Source: Amaranthus tricolor (lineage: Eukaryota > Streptophyta > Magnoliopsida > Caryophyllales > Amaranthaceae). Taken from it: DNA of 64,000 nt. Below the pieces are notes generated by a model that did not search any database, had not been told where the DNA came from, and saw only the letters and a program-made list of their open reading frames with translations. This document shows, piece by piece, positions 22,757 through 31,506 of this stretch. Location: positions 20,248,656 to 20,312,655 of the forward strand of contig NC_080059.1 in the NCBI RefSeq assembly GCF_026212465.1, in the 5' to 3' direction. How positions within the stretch are numbered: the stretch's first letter is position 1; each line of letters begins with the position of its first letter. The position numbers and the translations under genes are program-made.

Positions 22757-23004
22757 ACTTTTCAATCTTCACTTTCTCCTCTTAAGTTTGAGTTAGTTTC
22801 AGAGGTGAATTTGAAGAATAAGTGTACTGGATTTGATTAGAATCAAGGTTGTATGAATAACTCTACCACTTTTCCTCAATTTTTTGGTTTTTAATTACAT
22901 TATTTTGTTTGTTTAATCATTTATTCTCCATTTTGAATGATGATTCATGTATTTATTGCTATTATTGTTGTATTTGTTACATTACATTGTGTGCAAGTGC
23001 ACTA
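22757..23004. other. AT-rich spacer
   Basis: Between the copia B LTR and the Tourist-like element. I see no gene or repeat structure. Confidence 0.5.
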
Positions 23005-23337
23005 GGGGCCGTTTGGTTCGCACAAGGGAATCGGAATGGAATGAGGAAAGGGAATGGAGGAGAAAGGAATGGATTCCCCTAATTTAGCCTAGTCGTTTGG
23101 CTGTGTTCAGGAAACGAAATGAAATGCTCATTGATTCCCTTTGTGACTGTTTGTTTCAAGTTAAGGAATCAAATTATGAGTTTTTAAATTCTTTTATATT
23201 TTTTCCAAAAATAACTAGTTATTATATGATAAACTTATTTTTAAAAAAAATATCATTAACTTGTATCATCTTTTCCTGTAATATGAAGAAAAAAAAAACA
23301 TAACTCTAAATAATATCTTTCTAGCTCCATTGATTAC

Positions 23338-23338
23338 A

Positions 23339-23390
<52 letters not shown>

Positions 23391-23402
23391 GCAATAATAA
23401 TA
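23338..23402. repeat. AAT microsatellite
   Basis: About 20 copies of AAT/TAA with one GCA interruption near 23391, inside the Tourist-like element. It gives a spurious poly-leucine frame on the minus strand. Confidence 0.9.
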
Positions 23403-23425
23403 TAAATAAAATTAATAATAATTTT

Positions 23426-23484
23426 TTAAAAAAAAAAATTACCAGTCGCACAAAAAGTGCGACTGGTATTTTTTTTTTTTTTTA
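23426..23484. repeat. Hairpin with ACCAGTCGCAC arms
   Basis: ACCAGTCGCAC and GTGCGACTGGT (23441-23467) are perfect inverted repeats around an AAAAA loop. Flanking poly-A and poly-T lengthen the stem to about 25 bp. The design resembles the CACTA hairpins at 285-550 but with another core sequence. Confidence 0.75.
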
Positions 23485-24077
23485 ATTTCGAATTATGAAA
23501 TTTTTTTGTTTAATTAATTTATTTTTTAAGTTATTGTTATTTAAATAAATGTTTTAATAAATTATTTTATTTTAATATAATATTATATTATGATAATGTT
23601 ATAATAATAATTAGTTTTGAATTTAAATAATTTATTTGAATGCTTAATTATTTTTTAATATAATAATAATATATTAATTAAAATTTAGTTGTTAATTAAT
23701 TTCTAATTTTTAATTAATAATTTTTTTATTAATTTAGTTGATAATAGTGTTATTATGTCCAATGGCAAATTCGTAATTTTTTAAAGTCTAGGGGCAAATT
23801 CGTAATTTAATTAGGGGTGACGATAAAATGAAAATAGTGGCGAATTATAACAATACCCATAAATCAAAATTCAAATTTTAAGTGATGGGTAATGAAGTGG
23901 GGAATGGAATGAGAAAGTGTAGGGGGGTGGGGAATGAGGGTATAATAGTTTGGCGTAAACCCAAAACTAAAATGGGAAAAGGGAATGATAGAAAGTGACA
24001 AACAAACAACAACAAAGGAAATTGGATATTTTCATTCTCTTTCCCTTTGATTATTACCCCAACCAAACGGCCCCTTA

Positions 24078-24640
24078 ATGTTTTACAATGGTTAACATAA
24101 TGTGAAATGTTTGGCGGTGAGCGTATAAATTGACTTTTTTCGTATAATTAACTTGAGACTTTATGATGGGGTTGTTGAAAAATTAAGATTAATTATCGTT
24201 ATAATTGGTTCAATGAATAGGCTTTATAAATTGGGTTTTACCAAGCGAATTGAGTTTTATAAAGTGGACATAGTTGAAGTTGTTTTTTTTTTAGTTTGAT
24301 TAAACAAGAGATTTTCAATTTTGTTTGAAGAAAATTACACATGAAAATTTATTTTTTCTTTGCTTGGCCGGATGAATAATTCACTTATGGTATGTTTAAT
24401 AATTTGGAATTTATATTTAAATGTTGAATTTGCCCAAATATAATTTTGGACAAATCTTGAATTTTGAAATGTAGAATTGGGCAGAGTATCAAATTTGCAA
24501 ATTCCTAGTATAGTAGTTTGATGGAATTTGCGAATAACAGCCTTCAAGTTTACGCTTTTGCAAATTACAACATCAAAAGTTTTTTTTTTTTCCGATCGCT
24601 GCCACCAAAGTATCAAAGTTTACACTATTTTGGCAAAGTG
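24078..24640. other. AT-rich spacer
   Basis: No coding potential. Repeated CAAATT and CAAAGTTTAC motifs suggest an unclassified old repeat, but I cannot place its ends. Confidence 0.4.
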
Positions 24641-24644
24641 ACCA

Positions 24645-24730
24645 TTGACTAACCCAAAAGACATTTGACCAACTCAAATGATCTTTGACCAGCCTAAATA
24701 ACCGTTGACCATCACTAATCACCTTTAACT
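24645..24730. repeat. 20-bp minisatellite with TTGACC (W-box-like) cores
   Basis: TTGAC cores lie at 24645, 24665, 24685 and 24705, exactly 20 bp apart, with a decayed fifth (TTAACT) at 24725. TTGACC contains the WRKY-binding TTGAC core. Whether it regulates anything is unknown; the array lies 3' of SAUR. Confidence 0.7.
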
Positions 24731-24763
24731 TTCATTGATCATCCCTAATCACCTTTGATTTCC

Positions 24764-25561
24764 AAATTACCAATAGTGCCCTTATGTTTTAGCACTTTAA
24801 TGTCATTTTTACCCATCATAACGATATTTTTTTCACAAATACGGTTGAAATAAGTACTTATTTGCCTATTTTCCGACACGTACCGAAAAAGATATTTAAC
24901 GTTGTTTTTACTCATCATAATGATATTTTAAAAAAATAGTCGTCACAGTTACCATTATGGGGTAACTCTTTCCGGAAAGCGGTCAAAACAAGTACTTTTC
25001 CGCCTATTTCCTAGCACGTAGACCGAAAAAGATATTTAACGTTGTTTTTACCCATCATAACGATATTTTTTCGAAAAAAGGATGTCGTGATTTCCCTTAT
25101 GGAATAACTCTTTCGAAAATCCGGTCAAAACAAGTTGTAATTCGCCTATTTTCCATCACGTAGATCGAAAAATATATTTAACGTCTTTTTTTACCCATCA
25201 TAACGATGCTTTTCCAAAAAACGATATTTTTCCAAAACGACGTTAAATATCTTTTTTGTTCTATGTGCAAAAAAAAGGCTAATTAGTAATTATTTCGATC
25301 GAATTTTGAAAGAGTTACCCCCCCCGTAAGGATAGTTGTGACATTCGTTTTTCGAAAAAATATCGTTATGGGTAAAAATGATGTTAAATATTTTCTCGGA
25401 CTACGTGTCGGGAAATAAGCGAATAAGTACTTGTTTCGACTGGATTTCCGGAAGAGTTATCCTATATGGGTTAATTGCGACGTTTATGTTTTAAAAAATA
25501 TCATTTTGATGGGTAAAAATGACGTTAAAGTGCTAAAACACAAGGGTACTATTGATAATTC
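24764..25561. mobile_element. Foldback-like element with long inverted repeats
   Basis: The outer ends are inverted copies: the left CAATAGTGCCCTTATG at 24771 matches the complement of the right end at about 25540-25556, and the match continues for some 65 bp. The left arm consists of direct repeats of about 140 bp, with ACCCATCATAACGATAT at about 24811, 25050 and 25192 and a variant at 24910. The right arm holds the same blocks inverted (GATGGGTAAAAATGACGTTA at about 25508). The centre of symmetry is near 25215. It is non-coding. A foldback element or a MULE derivative with long terminal repeats both fit. Confidence 0.7.
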
Positions 25562-26607
25562 GTTAATTTATAAGTTAAAACATTATCATATGGGATCTTG
25601 TATCAAATAGAAAGATAATAAATTTTAAGAAGTATTGAATGAAGGGAGAAAAATAAATTGTGTTGATGAAATTAAAAAGGAGTTAAAATGTGTGGATGAA
25701 TTAAAAAAAAATAATGCACCATTGTCCAAAATTAAAAAATAATGCAAATTAAATGAAACGAAACAAAATAAAAAATACTGCAAATTTAATGGGACCGAGG
25801 GAGTATATCAAAATCAGTATAATCGTCTCATATTTAGTTTGATCTAACCTTAATTCCAACAGTGCAAAACCAACCAATAACATGGAATTTTTTTGATACA
25901 TCAAATATGAGCTGTTTCGTTTTTATTCACGTGCTTCCATCCTTGTCTCATTTGATCATTCAACAAAATTGCTAATAACTCAACCCAAATAATGAATTCA
26001 TAATTATCACCAGCAACAAATAATAAAATATTAATAATAATTAATAATAATAATACTATAAAAATGGGTAATAATTGATTTAAAAATTTCTCTACAATTA
26101 TTATTTTTCCCAGAATTTTAATTTTTTAACCAATCTCAATAAATTCCTCAATTTAATTACATAAGTAACCCTTCTCTATTCCAGGGTCAACTTTATACAA
26201 TTAGGAACGAGCTTCACAGTGATTCAAACTCCAACTCGCTCCAACCCGAACCCGGGACGACTCAGTGATGAACTCAGTTCTATTACCACCTTTTCGCCAT
26301 CTCCACGCATTCTTAACTCGGAGCAAATCGCCCATTTGACTCAGCTCATCACCCATTATAATCCCCAATCTCATAAATTCAAATGAGAAAATAAAACTAT
26401 GCTAATTAAAGAAAAATCAAAAATAATAATTACCCAACTCGTCCTTTTGACTCAGCTCGTTTTCTGCGTGGTGGGCAATTATCCCACCAAGCTCGTACGA
26501 GTCATACCCGGGTCAACTCAACACAACTCATGAGTTTGCACTTTTTTGTTGTTATCTAAAATTCAGTATATCAACATATTATAAAAATATGTTATATGCT
26601 CTATTAA
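25562..26607. other. AT-rich intergenic region, 3' side of SAUR
   Basis: It contains the MITE-like end at 25786 and low-complexity AAT-rich DNA around 26025-26060. From about 26200 to 26550 there is a cluster of ACTCA/ACTCG and GACTCAGCTC motifs of unknown meaning. The SAUR 3' untranslated region should lie just left of 26608. No other gene is seen. Confidence 0.45.
25620..25806. mobile_element. Stowaway/mariner-type element, one end
   Basis: The right end GGGACCGAGGGAGTATA is the inverse of the common plant TACTCCCTCGGTCCC mariner/Stowaway terminus, ending at a TA. The matching left terminus was not found, so the left limit is a guess. Confidence 0.45.
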
Positions 26608-27048
26608 TTACCATACGGATTTCTCGAGTAATGGTCGAGAATCCGTAAGGCTACTCTGGAACCCAACATGACAATGGTTTGACCGTTGAAAATCTTCAAG
26701 ATTAACAAACCGGGCAGTAGAATCAGACCGGTTCATAAACCGAAGAATTTCCTCGAAAACATTCTCATCACAAGGAATAGACAACGGACCGGTTTGGTTA
26801 CTGAACCCATACTCTTCTTCAGCTTGAACCAACAGTTTTCTAAAAACCGGATGGTTTAAGTAAGTAGCTCGGACAATGAACCGGCGACCGTTAGAACCAA
26901 CGGTAACAGCCAAGTGTCCAGACGGAACATCAGAAGGAATACGACGTTGAGCTGCTTTGTTCCTCCAACGTCGTAACATTTGATGGAGTCGTACAATGTG
27001 ACGGATTGTGTTGCGTTTTGGAAACCCGTTTCCTCCTGCGACCGACAT
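26608..27048 (-). CDS. SAUR family auxin-responsive protein
   Basis: An intronless 146-residue protein with the SAUR (small auxin-up RNA) domain at about residues 38-105: DVPSGHLAVTVGS, RRFIVRATYLNHPVFRKLL, EEEYGF, GPLSIPCDENVFEEILRFM. The N-terminus (IRHIVRLHQMLRRWRNKA) is basic and amphipathic, as in the longer SAUR subgroup. A tail of about 40 residues follows the domain. SAURs bind and inhibit PP2C.D phosphatases, which activates plasma-membrane proton ATPases and promotes cell expansion. ATG 27048 is the only sensible start and lies about 120 bp downstream of a TATA box. The frame is intact and it is the only host gene here. Which SAUR it is cannot be told. Confidence 0.93.
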   Translation of the reverse strand: MSVAGGNGFPKRNTIRHIVRLHQMLRRWRNKAAQRRIPSDVPSGHLAVTVGSNGRRFIVRATYLNHPVFRKLLVQAEEEYGFSNQTGPLSIPCDENVFEEILRFMNRSDSTARFVNLEDFQRSNHCHVGFQSSLTDSRPLLEKSVW

Positions 27049-27166
27049 TTTTGAGTTTAAGGTGAAATTGAAAGAAAATGTAGTGAGAGAAGGAATGTTA
27101 GAGAGAGAAAGAGTAAGAATGGAAGATGGTGGGAAGAGGGAGTTTGAAAGAGAAACGGGTTCCCCA

Positions 27167-27173
27167 TTTTATA
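27167..27173 (-). promoter_or_regulatory. TATA box of SAUR
   Basis: TATAAAA on the minus strand lies about 120 bp before the start codon. The 5' untranslated region between them is CT-rich on the sense strand. I did not see the auxin-response core TGTCTC close upstream. Confidence 0.65.
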
Positions 27174-27202
27174 ATGAGAAATTATTGTTTGGTTTATTTT
27201 AG

Positions 27203-27737
27203 AAAAAAATCTTTTATCATTTTATTATGTTTTATTTTGTTTTGTTATTATGGGGTAAAGATTCTTAATAGAGATGATTATTGTTGACTAAATACTCTTC
27301 TAGTACCATAAATTTACTACCAAGTTGTTTTATATAATTATATTTATGTCAATATATATAATATTTAAAATATTAATTTTTTTTTAATTTTTAATTAAGT
27401 GTGATTAAAGATACTAAAATTTGAAAATAGTTTAATAAATAATCATTGCCAAAAAAAAGTGTAAAAACTACTTAAAACTAAAGGATATAGTATTTAATAT
27501 TCGTTTTCTTTCTGGTTGTTTTCTTGTTTTTTCTTTTCACTGATGTCCACTTAAATTTGGAGTGGAGTTTGAATATTCAATCTATAGCACGAATCCTCTC
27601 ATATTCTTAGTTTTACCATGTCTTATATATGTTTTAACCACAAGGCAGTTATGTTGATTGTTGAAATCAGATGGCAAGCGAGAATCGAGTTACTACAAAA
27701 ACCTAACTTACTCATTACCAAATGTAGTAAAAAATTA
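27203..27737. other. AT-rich region upstream of SAUR
   Basis: It probably contains the distal SAUR promoter. No gene or clear repeat seen. Confidence 0.45.
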
Positions 27738-27739
27738 CT

Positions 27740-27977
27740 CACTCTGTTTTCAATTAGTCTTTCCATTTACTTTTTGCGCACATTCTAATAATTTTAATTG
27801 TAAGTTTTTTAAATATTCTAATATGTTTATATTTGAAAAAAATATATTAAGACGAGTCTATCAAGTAACATAAATGAATATGATTTTTTATATAGATCCA
27901 TGAGAAATTATAGTCAAAGTTTAGTACTAAAATTCGTAAATTCTATTTGAAAACAACATATGAAACAAAGGGAGTGG
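27740..27977. mobile_element. Stowaway-like MITE (about 238 bp)
   Basis: The left end CTCACTCTGTTTTCA and right end TGAAACAAAGGGAGTGG are imperfect inverted repeats of the Stowaway CTCCCTCCGTTTCA type. TA lies on both sides (27738-27739 and 27978-27979), the expected target duplication. It is AT-rich and non-coding. Confidence 0.7.
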
Positions 27978-27979
27978 TA

Positions 27980-28184
27980 TGTACAAGCCTATACCAATTG
28001 ATTTTCGACAATAAACAAACAAAATAACAATAATCTGAATTTTATTTAGGTGGGAACTCGGTCAGAATTTTCGACTAACCTTAAATAGTCGGAAAGTTGG
28101 CTAGTCGAAATTTTCAACCAACAATTTAGTAATAAAACATGATAAATTTCTGATTAATTCTGCGACTAAGGATGCAATATGTAT
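27980..28184. other. Spacer left of tandem array
   Basis: AT-rich. It contains a short inverted pair, GAATTTTCGAC near 28055 and GTCGAAATTTTC near 28107. No gene. Confidence 0.4.
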
Positions 28185-28233
28185 ATTGTGACTAGCGTTA
28201 TAGTGGGAAAATAATCGCAGATTGGTTAATAGT

Positions 28234-28598
28234 GTGTTTATTGGTAATTTGCGATTGGTTGTTGGCAGTTGGCTTGTTTGACCAGCTGGAAATGTTGATT
28301 GTTTGTTGGCTTTCAAACTAGTTGAAAAGCCAGTTGTTTGTGAAGATATTTGGTAAATTTGAGTATTGATTGTTGGTTTTTGGTTGTTGGTTGTTTATTA
28401 GAGAAAAAGTGGGCCAAAAAGCCATAAACCAACCAAAAATGCTAGCTCGAGAAACTTTTTCATTTTGTCTTAAAAGTTAGCTTTTCAGCTGCTTTAAAGC
28501 CATTTACCAAAAAAAATTTTTAACTGTTTGACCAACCAATAAGCCAATTGCCAAAAAATAAATAAAAAGTTAAGCCAAAATTCCATGAACCAAACACC
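28234..28598. mobile_element. MITE-like repeat in unit 1
   Basis: The ends GTGTTTATTGGT and (inverted) GTGTTTGGTTCA are imperfect inverted repeats, and the interior is rich in TTGGTTG and GCCAAAA blocks in opposing orientation. This fits a small hAT- or Tourist-like MITE. No target duplication is clear. Confidence 0.4.
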
Positions 28599-28695
28599 AC
28601 AAAAAATTCTTTTTTTGTTTGAATTTTATTAGTTAAAAATATTAAACATAAAAAATCTAAACTAAAGAATTAAAAAATAAAAATATCTGAAATAT

Positions 28696-28887
28696 TGTAG
28701 TAGAAGTTCCTAGAAAAAAGTAATTAAAAAATAAAAATATCTAATCTTATAACCAAATTGATCACTATAAATATTCATTGATGTAATCAATTTTAAGCAA
28801 TGACTAAAAATAGCCATTTTACATATTTGCTCACTTTCCTCTCCAAATAAATCAATTCACTACTTTCCTATCTAAATTTTTCCTACA
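28696..28887 (+). repeat. 5' LTR of copia D, unit 1
   Basis: TGTAG at the start and CTACA at the end give matched LTR termini of a 192-bp LTR. It contains TATAAATA at about 28767. The end is fixed by the primer site TGGTATTAGAGC at 28890-28901. The start is inferred from terminal symmetry. Confidence 0.65.
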
Positions 28888-28889
28888 TT

Positions 28890-28901
28890 TGGTATTAGAG
28901 C
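28890..28901 (+). other. Primer binding site of copia D, unit 1
   Basis: TGGTATTAGAGC is one base from the initiator tRNA-Met complement. Copies lie at 35615-35626 and 42339-42350. Confidence 0.8.
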
Positions 28902-28987
28902 AAACTAAACCAAGACCTCCGAACAACCTAAACACATTAATCAATATACTCCACAATAAATAAACCTCTAACCCCAACATAAAAAAA

Positions 28988-29975
28988 ATGACCTCAACCA
29001 TTAATTACCCCCAAGTTAATTGGGTTCTCATATTTGAGGGAGAAAAATATGAACAATGGGCCATGCAAATAAGGTCAATATTTATCTGCCAAGATTTATG
29101 AAATTAGTACAAAAAAGTTATGAACAACCACCAAAAATGACACCAAAGAGTCTTCTTGGGATGAAACAAAAATAACACAATATAAACAAAATAGGATAAC
29201 GAATAACTATGCCCTATCCCTATTATATCGTGGAGTCGACGAGACAATACTTACAACGATCACTCCCGCGAAAACAGCTATGGAGGCTTGGAGGATCCTG
29301 AAGACAAAATACAGAGGCTCCGAAGAGGTAATTATTTTTAAACTCCAATCTCTATAGAGAGAATTTGATAATTTACTAATGTAGAAAATAAAACAATACA
29401 TTCATTCTTTGACCAAGTCACTAATATAGTCCATCAAATAACATCTAATGGTGGTAGAATAGAGAATGAAAATGTGATTCGAAAAATATTAAGGAGTCTC
29501 TCACAAAAATGAAACATTATTTGCCACGACAATCGAAAAGGTTAATAAGAAATATTTATCTTAATTAAGTATCCCGAACTAATGGGATCACTACTTGCAG
29601 AAAAAGATAAATTAAAAAGATTTAACAAAGAACCACTAGAACAAGCTTTTTAAGTTAAATTAAAATTTTCCAATGGTGAAAATAAAAATAATCATGACAA
29701 AAATTATGAAAAAAAGAGAAACATTATATAATCATAGCAGGGGAGAGGAAATTTCATAAATAAAGGTAGTTGAGTAAATAATCAAACTGGCCCTTATCGT
29801 AAATTATGTAAGAAAACTAACCACAATACTAATGATTGTCGATATAAATGTAAGAGGTGTAAAAAACACACTCACCTAGAAAAAGATTGTTGGTATCGAC
29901 AAAGAGAAAAAACAAACTATTTCAAAAATAGAAATTCCGGAGAACAAATATTTTACACTGAATTAAATTCATAGT
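28988..29975 (+). pseudogene. Copia D gag, unit 1
   Basis: ATG 28988 opens NYPQVNWVLIFEGEKYEQWA, the usual copia gag start (family pattern 'F.GENY..W'). Further on are AMEAWRILKTKYRGS and the zinc knuckle CKRCKKHTHLEKDC at about 29849-29890. Several stops and frame changes interrupt it, and this unit alone keeps Trp in EQWAM. Confidence 0.75.
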
Positions 29976-29999
29976 AAATGATGTATGGTATATTGATAG

Positions 30000-30319
30000 A
30001 GGTTGTTAAAATCTGGCGATAAAAATTATTTTTTCATCAAAATTAATTAATGAAGTTTTCTATATTCCCGGAGCACAAAATTTATTAATAGTAGGCCAAT
30101 TGATTAAAAGAGGCTATATGGGTAAATTTGAGAACAACAAATGTCAAATTTATGATAAAAATAAGAGTCAGATAATAACAATTGAAATGACTCCCCACAA
30201 AATATTCCCATTAAAAATGACATTTGAAGAAAAATTGGCTTTAACCTTAATAAATGATGAATCTACCTCATGGCATTTAAGATTCAGACATTTAAAATTT
30301 AACAGTCTAAAACTGTTAA
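30000..30319 (+). pseudogene. Copia D protease remnant and GAG-pre-integrase, unit 1
   Basis: The segment reads IKRGYMGKFENNKCQIYD and STSWHLRFRHLKFNSLKLL, the HH half of the zinc finger (with Leu-Arg for the usual Arg-Leu-Gly-His). The Cassandra LTR cuts it at 30320. Protease homology before 30100 is very weak. Confidence 0.7.
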
Positions 30320-30590
30320 TGTAATACCCCAGATTTAGCTTGAAAAAGGATTGATAGACTACTCATATCAACAAGGTGCATCTTCTTTTCTAGGGAGCCC
30401 ATTTGCTAAGAACTCCACAGTTAAGCGTGTTTTGTGGAGAGCAATCTTAGGATGGGTGACCTCCTGGGAAGTTTTCCCGGGTGTGCACGAGTGAGGCCAA
30501 AGTGCGCTGGAAAGACTTGTGTTGGTTTGTTGGGCTAGTCTACAGTCTCCAAGAGTAGTCACCGGCGGTCCGAGGGGCCGGGGTGTTACA
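30320..30590 (+). mobile_element. Solo Cassandra TRIM LTR with 5S rRNA-derived core, unit 1
   Basis: A 271-bp LTR from TGTAATACCCC to GGGTGTTACA is flanked by a perfect 5-bp duplication, GTTAA (30315-30319 and 30591-30595). Its centre (about 30398-30490) matches plant 5S rRNA: AACTCCACAGTTAAGCGTG (box A) and GGATGGGTGACCTCCTGGGA (box C) with the intermediate TAGGAT. Cassandra TRIMs are known to carry 5S sequence in their LTRs. It has no primer site or second LTR, so it is a solo LTR left by recombination. It splits the copia D pre-integrase. Confidence 0.92.
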
Positions 30591-30595
30591 GTTAA

Positions 30596-31205
30596 AACAA
30601 AAAGAAACTGTAATTTTAACAGTCTGGAGCTTTTTCATGCACATATTTGGGGTTCTACCAATCCGTCTATTGGCGTAAAAAGATATTTTCTATTGTTCGT
30701 AGATGACTACTCTAGCATGATGTGGGTAAATTTCCTGGAGATATCAGAAGCTTTTTCCCATTTCATGCAATTCAAAGTCCTTACAGAAAATCAAAATGAG
30801 CATTCTATTAAGATTCTTAGAACGAATCGTGGTGGAGAATTTACAAGCAACGAATTCAACAGCTTCTGTAAGAAGCATGGAATTAAAAGAGAACTTACAG
30901 CAAGATGCACACCTCAACAAAATGGTATCGCGAAAAGGAAAAACCGCACTATAGCAGAGACGGCTCGCAACATAATACAGGGTAAACATCTACTCAAAAG
31001 ATATTGGGCCAAAGCTGTTCAAACGGCAGTATATATACTCAACAGATCTCCCACACAGGCAGTTAAGGATTTAACACCATATGAAGCTTGGCACAAGAGT
31101 AGAGCACCTCAAAGTGTTTGGGTGCGTAGCTTATGCCCACATCCTGAAAGAGAATCGGGAAAAACTCGACGAGAAGGGAGAAAAATGTATATTCATTTGA
31201 TATAG
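30596..31205 (+). pseudogene. Copia D integrase, unit 1, all catalytic residues lost
   Basis: After the Cassandra LTR the frame gives LELFHAHIWGSTNPS, YFLLFVDDYSSMMWV, RTNRGGEFTSNEF, TPQQNGIAKRKNRTI and YWAKAVQTAVYILNRSPT. The DDE positions read H (HAHIWG, normally HADIWG), N (RTNRGG, normally RTDRGG) and K (IAKRKN, normally VAERKN). The first 20 or so residues of the longest ORF come from Cassandra and are not part of integrase. Confidence 0.85.
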
Positions 31206-31506
31206 TTACGAAACAAAAGGTTATTGCCTCTACAAGTCCGAATCTAAAGAATTAATCATAAAGAAAAAAAAAATTGAAGCCTATGAAGGAGATACTTTCC
31301 CAAGAGATCCAAGTAAAGAAGACGAAGCATAGCAACCAGCAAAGCCATCATCTCCGAGTCTAAGCAGACCTGGAAGTACAAGATCATCCCCAAGCTCAAG
31401 AAGCTAAACATCATGTTCAACTCCTCAACATTAAGAAGCTCGAAGATCAACACGGAATCGGCAACCGCCATCATAGCTATAAGATTACCATTGTGACCAA
31501 GCAAAG

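Larger units (their letters stand above)
23005..24074. mobile_element. Tourist/Harbinger-like non-autonomous element (1070 bp)
   Basis: The ends are perfect 14-bp inverted repeats, GGGGCCGTTTGGTT at 23005-23018 and AACCAAACGGCCCC at 24061-24074. They are extended by purine-rich subterminal sequence (GGGAATGGA-like on the left, TTCATTCTCTTTCCC on the right). Flanks CTA (23002-23004) and TTA (24075-24077) resemble a mutated 3-bp TTA duplication, typical of Tourist. The interior is non-coding, with an AAT microsatellite and a strong hairpin. The superfamily call rests on end sequence and flank only. Confidence 0.7.

Noticed and set aside
23266..23451. Poly-leucine ORF on the minus strand
   Set aside because: Translation of the AAT microsatellite.
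24645..24730. CRISPR-like regular spacing
   Set aside because: The conserved core is only about 6 bp, the period is 20 bp, and the host is a plant; it is a minisatellite.
30398..30490. Possible 5S rRNA gene (three copies)
   Set aside because: Only the central 5S boxes match. The sequence lies inside an LTR with its own target duplication, as expected for Cassandra.
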